64,000 nucleotides of DNA from NCBI RefSeq assembly GCF_003323745.1, contig NZ_QOIL01000002.1, positions 341,753 through 405,752 on the forward strand. The letters run 5' to 3'. Below, piece after piece: positions 7,347 through 15,818 of the stretch. This stretch comes from Sphaerisporangium album. GTDB taxonomy: Bacteria; Actinomycetota; Actinomycetes; Streptosporangiales; Streptosporangiaceae. The position numbers and the translations under genes are program-made. The stretch's first letter is position 1. Each line of letters opens with the position of its first letter. Below the pieces are notes generated by a model. The model saw nothing but the letters and a program-made list of their open reading frames with translations, made no database searches and was not told the origin of the DNA.

Positions 7347-9137
7347 TTACACCACCTGCGGATTATGGTCTCCCAAAGGCTCGCCACACTCGTCCTGGAA
7401 AGCACATCTCCAGAAGTCGATCCACGGTCCGAGTTCACCCAGGAAGCTGAACAACTTGCCCATGCCGCCCAGCACTCGTAGAAAACCGCTGGCGCGGGAG
7501 CCGCCGCTCGACACATGACGCGGCTTGCTGAACTTGTTCTTGGCCTCAAACTTCTCTCCAGTGATATCCCTGACCGCGTACCCGTTCTTCCCGATCGCGT
7601 TCCTTAACGCGTCGAACAGCTGGTTCCATCTTCCCGGGCTGGCCTTCAGGTACGCTATCACTTTTCCAGTGACATCCGGGGTGTTCAGCGCGTCCCAGAT
7701 CTCCTTGAACTCTTGTCTCGCTATTTCGCGGTCGGCGGCGGACAGAGTTATCTTGCCATCGGCATCTTCCTGCAACAAATTGGCCAGGCCCGCCAGGGAA
7801 TCCGCCGCCTTGTTCACATGGTACTTACCTCCAACGGGGTCGCCGGTGGCCAGTTCCTCCTTGAGAGCGTCCGCCACCTTTCCGTCGCCGACGACCGCCC
7901 TCTTGGGATTATCCGTCTCGTAGATGCCGTCAAGTAGACCCTTCAGCCGGGGGTTGCTCACCTTCGGCGGGGCCTTGGGTTTGTTCGCAAGCCAGTTCTT
8001 CCCGTCGTAATGATGCGTCGCCCTGAACCTTCTACACTCACTCGGACTCATCTGCTGGCAGGGGTCCGGAGCCAGCCCGGTGGGGTCGGAAAGCCCAATG
8101 GGATTGTCGGCGGCATAACTGTACGCGTTGGCCGCCTGCGGGTCGGTGTCGTTCAGCAGTGGATCCGTGGAGATGAATCGCCCGATCGACGGGTCGTAAT
8201 ACCTTGCCGACAGTTGGACGAGCCCGGTCGAGGCGTCCTCGGTCTTCCCGAGAAAGCCGCGATCCGTGAAGGCAAGGTCGTCGGCTCCCCTTCGCCCACC
8301 GAAGGGAAGGTAACGTTCCCGGGCCGCATGACCGGTGACGTCGTTGACCGCCAATTGCTCCGATCCATGCAGGCCGGACGCGAGCCACGTGACGCCGCCT
8401 TCACCGACCCGGATGGCGACGACGGCGCCGTCCGGAGCCGAGTAGTAGCGCTTGCCGAGAAGCTGGCCTTCCGCCAACTCGAGCTCCATGGAGCCGAGGT
8501 ACAACGTCGTCCTGCCGTTCGGCTCATGGCGGATGAGGCGTTCGCCGTCGGCGTCGTACACCATCGTGGTGTCCTTGCCGTCGACGCTGGCCTTGGTCAG
8601 CTCGCCGAGTTCGTTCCAGTCAAAGGTGGCGGCCTTGCCCGCTACCGTGCGCGCGGTGAGCCGACCGACGTTGTCGTAGGCATAGGTGTCGATGCCGGCA
8701 GGCCGGTCGATGGAGGTGACCGCGCTCGGCCGGACAGACGCGGCGCCGGGGGCCGGATAGTGATAGGTGGCGGTCTGGTCCTTGTCGATCAGAGTCGTGA
8801 TGTTGCCGACGGCGTCATAGCCGTACTGCTGCTTGTACGGGTCGACGCCCAGCCCGTCAGCGCCGGACACGCCGGATGCGCAGGTGGAAGCCGTGGTGGT
8901 CCAGGCCGACGCGAGCCTGCGCAGCCCGTCGTACGTGAAACATTCCGACTGGCCGGGCGTGCCGCCCGGGATCGCGGACGCCGCGTCCAGGATCCGGGTG
9001 ATCTGACCGGAGGCGTCGTAGGAGTACCGATCGTCCTGCTCAAGGCGCGGGGTGGCCGTGTCGGCCTTGGACGTGGTCGTGATCTGCGAGAGCCACCCCG
9101 TGGTGCGCCATGACGGTGTCCGCGGTCGTCCGCCGCC
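7347..9137 (-). pseudogene. RHS/YD-repeat polymorphic toxin, 5'-truncated, C-terminal half retained
   Basis: The frame is open from 9137 to 7347 (597 codons) with no plausible start at its upstream end; the first internal start is GTG 8870. It begins inside YD repeats (RYSYDASGQITRILD, ECFTYDGLRRLASAW, QYGYDAVGNITTLID). The RHS core follows (GFLGKTEDASTGLVQLSARYYDPSIGRF, ISTDPL, NAYSYAADNPIGLSDPTG). After this core comes a variable C-terminal toxin region of about 240 aa containing IYETDNPKRAVVGDGKVADA and ELATGDPVGGKYHV. Several thousand bases encoding the export and shell region are missing. The toxin end and its immunity gene survive, which fits a silent toxin-immunity cassette left after deletion. 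Confidence 0.82.
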
Positions 9138-9270
9138 TCACGGGCCGGGGCGGTACGGCTGCCGCCGCAGCGGCCGGGCGGTGCCCCGTCCTGCGGGGGG
9201 CGGAGATGGGTCAGGACGGCGTGGCGGGACGGGCCAGGACGTGTGGCGGCGGGAAGGCGCGGTGGAGTGG

Positions 9271-10071
9271 TCAGGAGGTCGTGGGGGAGGGGATGGTGGT
9301 GGAGAGGAAGTCCAGTAGGACGTGGTTGACCTCGGCCGGGTGGGTTAGGGCCGGGGTGTGGGCGGCGCCGGGGATGACGGTGACCGGGGTGGCAGCGGGC
9401 AGGCGGGCCGCGAGCAGGTCCATGCGGTCTCTCGGGAGGGAGCGGTCCTCGGAGCCCCAGATCAGCAGGGCGGGGCAGGTGATCTCCGCCAGGCGGCCGC
9501 TGACGTCGTCGCGTTCGAGCAGGCACTCGGCGGCGGCTCCGAGCGGCAGCGGGCCCTGCTTCCACCGCTCGCGCCACTCGGCGGCGCGCGGGTCGTCGCC
9601 GATGATCTGCTGGGAGAGCGGGCCGGTCAGGTCGTCGATCGGGCCGTGCTCGGCGAGGGCGGCGAACATCTGGCCGTAGCCGATCTTGTCCCCGGGGTCG
9701 CACGGGGTGGCCTCGGTGTCGCTCAGGACGAGCGCGTCCACCCGCTCGGGCGCCAGCAGCGCGACGCGCAGGGCGGTGAACCCGCCCTGGGAGATGCCGC
9801 CGACCGTGGCGCTCGCCAGCCCGAGGTGGTCCATCAGCGCGAGGACGTCGCGCGCCTGGTCCCAGTACGTGTAGGGCTCGACGTCGTCGGGGGTGCCGCC
9901 GTGGCCCCGGGCGTCCCAGCGGATCACCCTCCAGTGGGGGAGCAGCGCCTCGGCCTGGGCGTCGAAGACGGAGTGGTCGGTGAAGAAGCCGTGGCCGAGG
10001 ATGACGGGACGCCCGTCGCCGCCTGCGTCGGCGTAGTTGAGGTGCCGGCCGTTAACGAACGCGGTGGCCAA
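9271..10071 (-). CDS. Alpha/beta-fold hydrolase
   Basis: 266 aa from TTG 10071, chosen because AAGGAG lies 6 nt upstream; the open frame continues but the extra residues are proline-rich and unlike the family. The fold signature is clear: PVILGHGFF (oxyanion HG), VIRWDARGHGGT, the nucleophile elbow GGISQGG with Ser, and the C-terminal histidine in PGAAHTPALTHPAE. A general-purpose esterase/hydrolase or haloperoxidase-like enzyme; the substrate cannot be read. It stands alone, with the truncated RHS gene downstream. Confidence 0.88.
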   Translation of the reverse strand: MATAFVNGRHLNYADAGGDGRPVILGHGFFTDHSVFDAQAEALLPHWRVIRWDARGHGGTPDDVEPYTYWDQARDVLALMDHLGLASATVGGISQGGFTALRVALLAPERVDALVLSDTEATPCDPGDKIGYGQMFAALAEHGPIDDLTGPLSQQIIGDDPRAAEWRERWKQGPLPLGAAAECLLERDDVSGRLAEITCPALLIWGSEDRSLPRDRMDLLAARLPAATPVTVIPGAAHTPALTHPAEVNHVLLDFLSTTIPSPTTS

Positions 10072-10308
10072 GATGACTCCTTGTGAAGGTGGTGATCCAA
10101 CGCCTCCCGCGGCGCAGATGGTCGGCGTGGGGTGGGACTTCGGCGGTACTGGGATGCCAACCTTCGGGTGTACGGGCGCGCGTGGAGGACCGCCGCACAC
10201 CAGGTCAGTAGATGGAGGTAGAAGTCAGGGACGATGGGCGAATCAGCAGCGACCGGGCGGCTCAGGAGAAGTGACTCAGGAGGAGCCGGGTGCCCCACGA
10301 GAGGTGAC

Positions 10309-11268
10309 TCAGTAGAAGTAGGGGTACGGCTCCCAGTTCGGCGGGCGCTTCTGCAGGAACGCGTCCCTGCCCTCGACCGCCTCGTCCGTCATGTACGCCA
10401 GGCGCGTGGCCTCGCCGGCGAACACCTGCTGGCCCATCAGCCCGTCGTCGACCAGGTTGAAGGCGTACTTGAGCATCCGCTGCGCCTGCGGGGACTTGCC
10501 GATGATCTTCCAGCCCCATTCGAGGGCGGTCGCCTCCAGTTCGGCGTGCGGCACGACGCGGTTGACCGCGCCCATCGCGTGCATCTCGGCCGCCGTGAAG
10601 TCCTCGCCGAGGAAGAAGATCTCTCGCGCGAACTTCTGGCCGACCATGCGGGCGAGGTAGGCGGAGCCGTAGCCGGCGTCGAACGAGCCGACGTCGGCGT
10701 CCGTCTGCTTGAAGCGGGCGTGCTCGGCCGAGGCCAGCGTCAGATCGCACACGACGTGCAGCGAGTGCCCGCCGCCCGCGGCCCACCCGGGCACCACGGC
10801 GATCACGACCTTCGGCATGGTGCGGATCAGCCGCTGCACCTCCAGGATGTGCAGCCGACCGGCCCGCGCCGGGTCGATGGTGTCGGAGGTCTCACCGCTC
10901 GCGTACTGGTAGCCGGACCGCCCGCGGATGCGCTGGTCGCCGCCGGAGCAGAACGCCCAGCCGCCGTCCTTGGGGGAGGGGCCGTTGCCGGTGATGAGCA
11001 CGCACCCCACGTCGGAGCTCATCCGCGCGTGGTCGAGCGCCCGGTACAGCTCGTCGACGGTGTGCGGCCTGAAGGCGTTGCGGACCTCCGGCCGGTCGAA
11101 GGCGATGCGCGCGACGCGCTTGCCGGAGCGGGTCTCGGTCGACCGGTGGTAGGTGATATCAGTGAAGTCGAAGCCCTTCACCTCGCCCCAGGCGGTGGAG
11201 TCGAACAGCTCGGAAACGTTGACGTCTGACACATTGGCAGAATAGTCATTTCTGATCTGGCCGACCAA
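10309..11268 (-). CDS. menB: 1,4-dihydroxy-2-naphthoyl-CoA synthase
   Basis: 319 aa. MenB cyclises O-succinylbenzoyl-CoA to DHNA-CoA in menaquinone synthesis. Crotonase-fold motifs are clear: RVARIAFDRPEVRNAFRPHT, GDQRIRGRSGY, PKVVIAVVPGWAAGGGHSLH (oxyanion region), QTDADVGSFDAGYGSAYLAR, and the C-terminal QKRPPNWEPYPY typical of MenB. The YQYASGE and GYGSA segments distinguish it from generic enoyl-CoA hydratases. TTG 11268 is the upstream-most start and no strong ribosome site is visible; GTG 11232 is an alternative. No other men genes are within the window. Confidence 0.93.
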   Translation of the reverse strand: MVGQIRNDYSANVSDVNVSELFDSTAWGEVKGFDFTDITYHRSTETRSGKRVARIAFDRPEVRNAFRPHTVDELYRALDHARMSSDVGCVLITGNGPSPKDGGWAFCSGGDQRIRGRSGYQYASGETSDTIDPARAGRLHILEVQRLIRTMPKVVIAVVPGWAAGGGHSLHVVCDLTLASAEHARFKQTDADVGSFDAGYGSAYLARMVGQKFAREIFFLGEDFTAAEMHAMGAVNRVVPHAELEATALEWGWKIIGKSPQAQRMLKYAFNLVDDGLMGQQVFAGEATRLAYMTDEAVEGRDAFLQKRPPNWEPYPYFY

Positions 11269-11304
11269 ATCGCGTCTTCAACGCTATCGGCGGGACGCCG
11301 TGAC

Positions 11305-12105
11305 TTAATCCGTGTCCTCGTGACGCGACCCGATGTAGAGCTGTATGCCGCACGTCGGGTCGGGGTGACGGTAGACGTTCGCGAGAAGCGTCAGCTCCCG
11401 GCCGGTGTCGAGGTCGCGCACGCGCATGTACGGTGTGTGCCTGCCCATGAGGATCTCCTGCCGCCGCCACATCGTGACGAAATCCGGATACTCGGACAGT
11501 TCCTCCAGCAGGTTCAGGAACGACGGGTCCTCGGCGCGCTGCACCATGTGGGTGCGTAACCAGGCGACGGTCAGCCGGGCCTCGACCTCCCACTCGATCA
11601 TGATTTTTCGGGACTCGGGGATCGCGAAGAACCAGATCAGGACATTGCCGACCTCGTCCAGCCGCCGGTAGAGGCGGTTGTACTCGCCGTTGCCGTGCAG
11701 CACCCACCACGCGTCGTCGACCCAGCCCGCGAGGTTCGGGTACAGCGCGTCGATGTGCTTGCGCTCCTCGGGGGTGACCTCGGGGCGGGGCGGCGGCGGG
11801 GACGGCGGGGAGTGGGACGGCTTGGCCTGGGCGTAGGCGACCAGGTCGTGCATGTGCTTGCGGACGACGCCGTTGACCTCCAGCGCGGTGGCCAGCTGGT
11901 CCACCACTTCGGGGGAGGGGCGGATATTGCGTTCCTGTTCCAGTTTGGTCAGGTAGCTCTGGCTGATGCCCGTGGCGACGGCCAGCTTTTCGCGGCTGAG
12001 CGGCTTTCGGGCGGCCGGTGGCCCGGGCGAGAACCCGGGGGCGGTGGTGGACGACCTCAGGTGCCGGACGTATTCGCCAAAAGAAGGGGGGTGAACTGTG
12101 CTCAT
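11305..12105 (-). CDS. XRE-family regulator with MmyB-like ligand-binding domain
   Basis: 266 aa from ATG 12105. The helix-turn-helix is KPLSREKLAVATGISQSYLTK followed by LEQERNIRPSPEVVDQLA. The C-terminal domain has WVLHGNGEYNRLYRRLDEVG, NVLIWFFAIPESRKIMIEWE and YRHPDPTCGIQLYI, as in MmyB-type regulators that bind a lipid-like ligand. No ribosome site precedes the ATG; instead a TACGAT -10-like hexamer at 12114-12119 lies 8 nt before it, which suggests a leaderless transcript. Targets are unknown. Confidence 0.88.
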   Translation of the reverse strand: MSTVHPPSFGEYVRHLRSSTTAPGFSPGPPAARKPLSREKLAVATGISQSYLTKLEQERNIRPSPEVVDQLATALEVNGVVRKHMHDLVAYAQAKPSHSPPSPPPPRPEVTPEERKHIDALYPNLAGWVDDAWWVLHGNGEYNRLYRRLDEVGNVLIWFFAIPESRKIMIEWEVEARLTVAWLRTHMVQRAEDPSFLNLLEELSEYPDFVTMWRRQEILMGRHTPYMRVRDLDTGRELTLLANVYRHPDPTCGIQLYIGSRHEDTD

Positions 12106-12611
12106 GCCGACATATCGTATATATGGATGCTTGCGGGTGCGAAACGTGATAAACGCCGCCATGGCGGCGTCCGGCCGCGACGCCGTCCGTTCCGCTTACG
12201 CGACACGCCCGGCTTCCGATGGCATTGGATTATCCCAAGCCGAACGGTATTCGATAACGCGGAGTAATCGCGCTTGTCGTGAGACCCCGCCGACCTTATG
12301 AGTCGTCCATCACGGTGCGCAGTCACTTCCCATGTCAGGGGTAGCCCTGCCAAGGGTAGCACCGAGCTTCCTACTTGTCGGGGCAATCAACGACTGGTGA
12401 AGATGCGAGTATTGCCGGAGATTTGTGAGCCCGCCGCGTTCGGACTCCTGAACGCCGCTGCCCGGCGGGCGCATGGCGCCTCGGCGTGAGACTCGTTTGC
12501 GGCGTCTCGCGGGCTTCGGTTCGCGAACGCCAATTCACCGACCTTCAACCCTGGCTTTATTCCAGCCAAGGGACATCCGTAACCGCAGAGCGCGAGGGAG
12601 GGCCGTCACAG
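12106..12611. other. Divergent intergenic region upstream of the MmyB-type regulator and DUF574 gene
   Basis: About 500 bp with lower GC near 12105-12290, including the TACGAT promoter-like hexamer of the regulator. Short frames on both strands here carry no recognisable protein, and I see no hairpin stronger than background. Confidence 0.5.
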
Positions 12612-12644
12612 GTGACCGATACGGACCATGCGGGGCCGCCATGA
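12612..12644 (+). promoter_or_regulatory. Possible 10-codon leader ORF coupled to the DUF574 gene
   Basis: GTG 12612 follows AGGGAGGG at a workable distance and encodes VTDTDHAGPP. It ends in TGA that overlaps the DUF574 start as ATGA (12641-12644). The main ATG has no clear ribosome site of its own, so coupling through this leader would explain its translation. Confidence 0.35.
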
Positions 12645-13465
12645 TCGACCGGTACCTGACCGCCTCCCGATTCCTGCCGTCGTCACGGCAGGAGGAGCTC
12701 GACGCCGTGAAGGCGAACGCCGACCGGCCGTCCATCGCGAGGATCCATAACTGTCTGCTCGGCGGAAAGGACAATTACTCCGGCGACAGGGACGCCGCCG
12801 AGCGGATCCTGAAGGCGCTTCCCGGCGCCGGCAGGCTGATGAAGGACAATCGGGCCTTCGTCCTGCGCGCCGCCCGCTTCTGCGCGTCCGCGGTGGACCA
12901 GATCGTCGACCTGGCCCCGGGCATGCCGGGGGAGCAGAACGTGGACGAGGTGGCCCGCGAGGTCAACCCGGCCATCACGGTGGTGGGCGTCGACGACGAC
13001 CCGGTGGTGCTGGCCCACAGCCGGGCGCGGCGGCCGGGCGCGGACTTCCTCTGGGGGGACGTACGCGCGCCCGAGCGGGTGATCCACGACCTGGAGCCGT
13101 TCGTCGACTTCGACCGGCCGGTCGCGCTGATGGCGACGACACTGCTGCAGTTCGTCACCGGGGACCCGCGGCCCATCCTGCGCGCCTTCCGCGAACGGAT
13201 GGCCCCCGGCAGCCTTCTGGTCATCTCCCACGGCACCGGGGACGGGGTGACTCCCGATGCCTTGGAGGAGTTCCTGGCGGTATACGCGGAGGTGTCCTCT
13301 CCGGCCGTGTTGCGCACGGTCGCGGAGATATCGGCCCTGTTCGAGGGGCTGAAGCTTCTGTACCCGGGGGTCGTGGACGTCCAGGAATGGTGGCCGGACG
13401 GCATCGCCGAGCCGGTGCCCGGCGGTCGCATGCTCGGCGGGGTGGGCAGAGTGCCCAGCATGTGA
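12641..13465 (+). CDS. SAM-dependent methyltransferase, DUF574 family
   Basis: 274 aa. Family marks are IARIHNCLLGGKDNYSGDRD near the N-terminus, NRAFVLRAARF, VDLAPGMPGEQNVDEVA (SAM-binding motif region), VVGVDDDPVVLAHSRA with acidic residues for the ribose, and GGRMLGGVGRV at the end. DUF574 proteins are abundant in actinomycetes and mostly uncharacterised; a few lie in biosynthetic loci. The normal family motif at the SAM loop is often DIGTGLPT; here it is DLAPGMPG, a mild deviation. A strong hairpin follows the stop, so the gene is monocistronic. Confidence 0.9.
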   Translation: MIDRYLTASRFLPSSRQEELDAVKANADRPSIARIHNCLLGGKDNYSGDRDAAERILKALPGAGRLMKDNRAFVLRAARFCASAVDQIVDLAPGMPGEQNVDEVAREVNPAITVVGVDDDPVVLAHSRARRPGADFLWGDVRAPERVIHDLEPFVDFDRPVALMATTLLQFVTGDPRPILRAFRERMAPGSLLVISHGTGDGVTPDALEEFLAVYAEVSSPAVLRTVAEISALFEGLKLLYPGVVDVQEWWPDGIAEPVPGGRMLGGVGRVPSM

Positions 13466-13466
13466 G

Positions 13467-13501
13467 GCCGGCGGGCCCGTGCTCCGTACGGGCCCGCCGG
13501 C
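13467..13501. terminator. Rho-independent-like terminator after the DUF574 gene
   Basis: GCCGGCGGGCCCGT (13467-13480) pairs perfectly with ACGGGCCCGCCGGC (13488-13501) around a 7-nt loop. It begins directly after the stop codon. Confidence 0.75.
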
Positions 13502-13800
13502 GTGGGGGACTCGGGTCCGCCGGCTCCTGGCGCGGGGGCCGGGAGCCGGCGGCGTCGAGCGACGAGCCGCGTCGTGAGCGCTTCTGTGACGGCGGGCCCG
13601 GGCGCGCCCCGCGCATCCTCGCCGGTGTCGGCGGCCCGGTGCCGTGCGGGCGGCAGCACACCCCGAGCGCACATCATGGCGGAACGGGCACGGCTCGTCC
13701 GGTGAGATCATGCTCGGCGGGAACGCCCGGCGCGCGCGGTGAACTATGCGGGCGGCGGCGGCGTCCAAAACAGAGCACGCACCAATGGACGGAGATCCCT

Positions 13801-14745
13801 GTGAAACTTCGCGCACCGGCCACCGCGCTCCTCGCGGGCGTGGTGACCTGGGCCCTGACCTTCCCTGCCGCCGCCGCCACGAACGGCGTCACCACGCGGG
13901 TCGCCGACGCGTCCACGAGGGGAACCGTCCTCGCGCGCCCGCTCACCGGCGCGGCGGTCTACTACGAATACAACCGCGGCGTGCGCATCGACCGCTACCA
14001 GCCCGGCAAGGGCTTCGCCCGCATCGGCGCCCCGTCGGACAACTTGCAGTTCTCCGCCTCCCCGGACGGCAAGAAGGTGGCGTGGATCACCACGCGCGGC
14101 GAGCTGAAGGTGGGCTGGGGCAGCAAGGTGACCACGGTCGCCAAGGGCCTCCCCGCCGGGATCCCCTGCCTCACTCCGACGTGGTCGCCCGACTCGCGGC
14201 AGGTCGCCTACGTGGGCGGGAGCAGGACGGACCTGTCACCCGTGGGCGTCGTCAACCTCGACGGCACCGGCAGGCGCGCGGCGGGCAGGACCGTCGGCGT
14301 CTGCCACCTCGCCTGGTCGGGCGACGGGCGCTACCTCGCGGGCTACGCGGGCACGGCCGACGCCGTCTACAAGCTGGACGTCAAGACCGGCAAGTCGGTC
14401 AAGGCCAAGGGCGTCACCTTCCCGACCCACGTGCAGAGCCTGTCGCCCGACGGGCGCAACGTGATCGTGAACATGGTCCGCAAGGGCGAGCCCACGGGGG
14501 ACGGCGGCTGGCCAAGCCTGTTCACGCCGACCATCGTGGACACGGTGACGGGCAAGAAGGTGCCGATCCCGGTCAAGGGGCGGCTCGTGGGCGCGTTCTA
14601 CCTCGCCGACGGGCGTCTGGTCGTCCGCGTCGCCGGGGCCGCGTACAACAGCCTGGTCGTGCTGGACGGCACCGGCCGCAGGCTCCAGACCATCGCCGAG
14701 CCCGCCAAGGCCAGGCAGCTCGGCCTGCTGCAGATCATCCCCTGA
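13801..14745 (+). CDS. Secreted TolB/WD40-like beta-propeller protein
   Basis: 314 aa from GTG 13801, preceded by GGACGGAG. Residues 1-27 are a Sec signal peptide (MKLRAPATALLAGVVTWALT followed by FPAAAA). The mature part carries repeated blades with the TolB-type pattern: LQFSASPDGKKVAWIT, PTWSPDSRQVAYVGG, HLAWSGDGRYLAGYAG and QSLSPDGRNVIVNM. Such proteins are extracellular propellers whose partners are mostly unknown. The downstream end is overlapped on the other strand by the unusual tail of the DMT transporter. Confidence 0.8.
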   Translation: MKLRAPATALLAGVVTWALTFPAAAATNGVTTRVADASTRGTVLARPLTGAAVYYEYNRGVRIDRYQPGKGFARIGAPSDNLQFSASPDGKKVAWITTRGELKVGWGSKVTTVAKGLPAGIPCLTPTWSPDSRQVAYVGGSRTDLSPVGVVNLDGTGRRAAGRTVGVCHLAWSGDGRYLAGYAGTADAVYKLDVKTGKSVKAKGVTFPTHVQSLSPDGRNVIVNMVRKGEPTGDGGWPSLFTPTIVDTVTGKKVPIPVKGRLVGAFYLADGRLVVRVAGAAYNSLVVLDGTGRRLQTIAEPAKARQLGLLQIIP

Positions 14746-15666
14746 CCCGGGCGCACCGGCCTCGCCGGCGCGGCCGTGAGGAGCCGCGCCGGGGCGGTGC
14801 CGTACGGCGGCGGACGTTCGCGAGTCCTCGGGGCCGTGCCGGACGGCCGCCAGGTGGCGTGGGCCCGGGTCGCGTGGGGACGCGGCCCGGCTGACCTCCT
14901 CGCCACGGGCGAGCATCACGACGCCGCACGCCATCGCCGTGATGGCGGTCAGGGGAAGGACGAGCGCCCCGAAACGGACCCCCTCGCCGAGTACGGTCAG
15001 CCCGATCGAGATCGCGGCCATCGGGTTGGCCATGGTCTGGACCGCCAGGGGCAGCGCCAGGCCGAAGCCCCGATAGGACGCCTGGGACAGCGCCATCCCC
15101 GCCAGCGCGAAGCAGCCGACCAGCCCGCCCACCAGCGGAATCGTCCAGCCACTGACCGCGAACACCGCGGGGACCAGCGCGGACGCGGTGCCGAAGGTGA
15201 TGCCCGCGCCGGCGGCCAGGGACAGCGATCGGACGCCGGGGGCGCGCGCGGCGGCGACGGCGAGAAGCGCGGCGGTCGCGGCCCCGCTTCCCATGCCGAT
15301 CAGCACCACCTGGTCGGCTCCGATGGCGGGAGGGCCGTCGGCCGGGAGCATCAGCGACACCAGCCCGGCCAGCGCGACCACGATGACAGCGGCCCCGGCC
15401 CATTCGGAACGGGAGGTCGCCTCCCGCCGCATCGGCAGCGCGAAGACCAGCGTCAGCGCGCCCAGCGGCTGGACGATCGTCACCGGGCCGAACCTCAGCG
15501 CGGCGACGTGCAGGGCCGCTCCGGCGAGGTTCAGCCCCACCGCCCCCGACCACCCGAGCGGGCCCGCCGTGGGCGCGAGGGCGATGCGCCGCTGCGCGAC
15601 CGCCCCGAGCGCGTAGCACACCGACGATGCCGCGCACAGAGCCAGGGCGAGCACCGTGTCGTTCAT
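14236..15666 (-). CDS. DMT/EamA-type transporter with anomalous C-terminal extension
   Basis: 476 aa as an open frame. Residues 1 to about 257 give 9-10 hydrophobic segments with the usual EamA features (SSVCYALGAVAQRRIAL, GPVTIVQPLGALTLVFALPM, YRGFGLALPLAVQTMANPMA). After MACGVVMLARGEEV the remaining 215 residues are hydrophilic, His/Arg/Gly-rich and lack structure; the last 170 lie antisense to the beta-propeller gene. The likely functional end is near 14890, so a stop codon has probably been lost or the frame shifted. Substrate unknown; this family exports metabolites or amino acids. It is divergent from the oxidoreductase gene. Confidence 0.78.
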   Translation of the reverse strand: MNDTVLALALCAASSVCYALGAVAQRRIALAPTAGPLGWSGAVGLNLAGAALHVAALRFGPVTIVQPLGALTLVFALPMRREATSRSEWAGAAVIVVALAGLVSLMLPADGPPAIGADQVVLIGMGSGAATAALLAVAAARAPGVRSLSLAAGAGITFGTASALVPAVFAVSGWTIPLVGGLVGCFALAGMALSQASYRGFGLALPLAVQTMANPMAAISIGLTVLGEGVRFGALVLPLTAITAMACGVVMLARGEEVSRAASPRDPGPRHLAAVRHGPEDSRTSAAVRHRPGAAPHGRAGEAGAPGSGDDLQQAELPGLGGLGDGLEPAAGAVQHDQAVVRGPGDADDQTPVGEVERAHEPPLDRDRHLLARHRVHDGRREQAWPAAVPRGLALADHVHDHVAPVGRQALHVGREGDALGLDRLAGLDVQLVDGVGRARVAREVAPVARPGEVADADGPARRAPAGAVEVDDAHG

Positions 15667-15818
15667 GGTTCAAGATTCACCGATGTCACCCGCCGTGACG
15701 TCCCCCCTGGGGATGGTCCTCGCCTACCACGGGTGCAGCAGGGGTCCGGCCCCGCTACCGCCCCCGCCTCGTTGACCTGGCCGGAACGGGCGAGGGCCCC
15801 GGCCGTAGTCTCTCGGGC

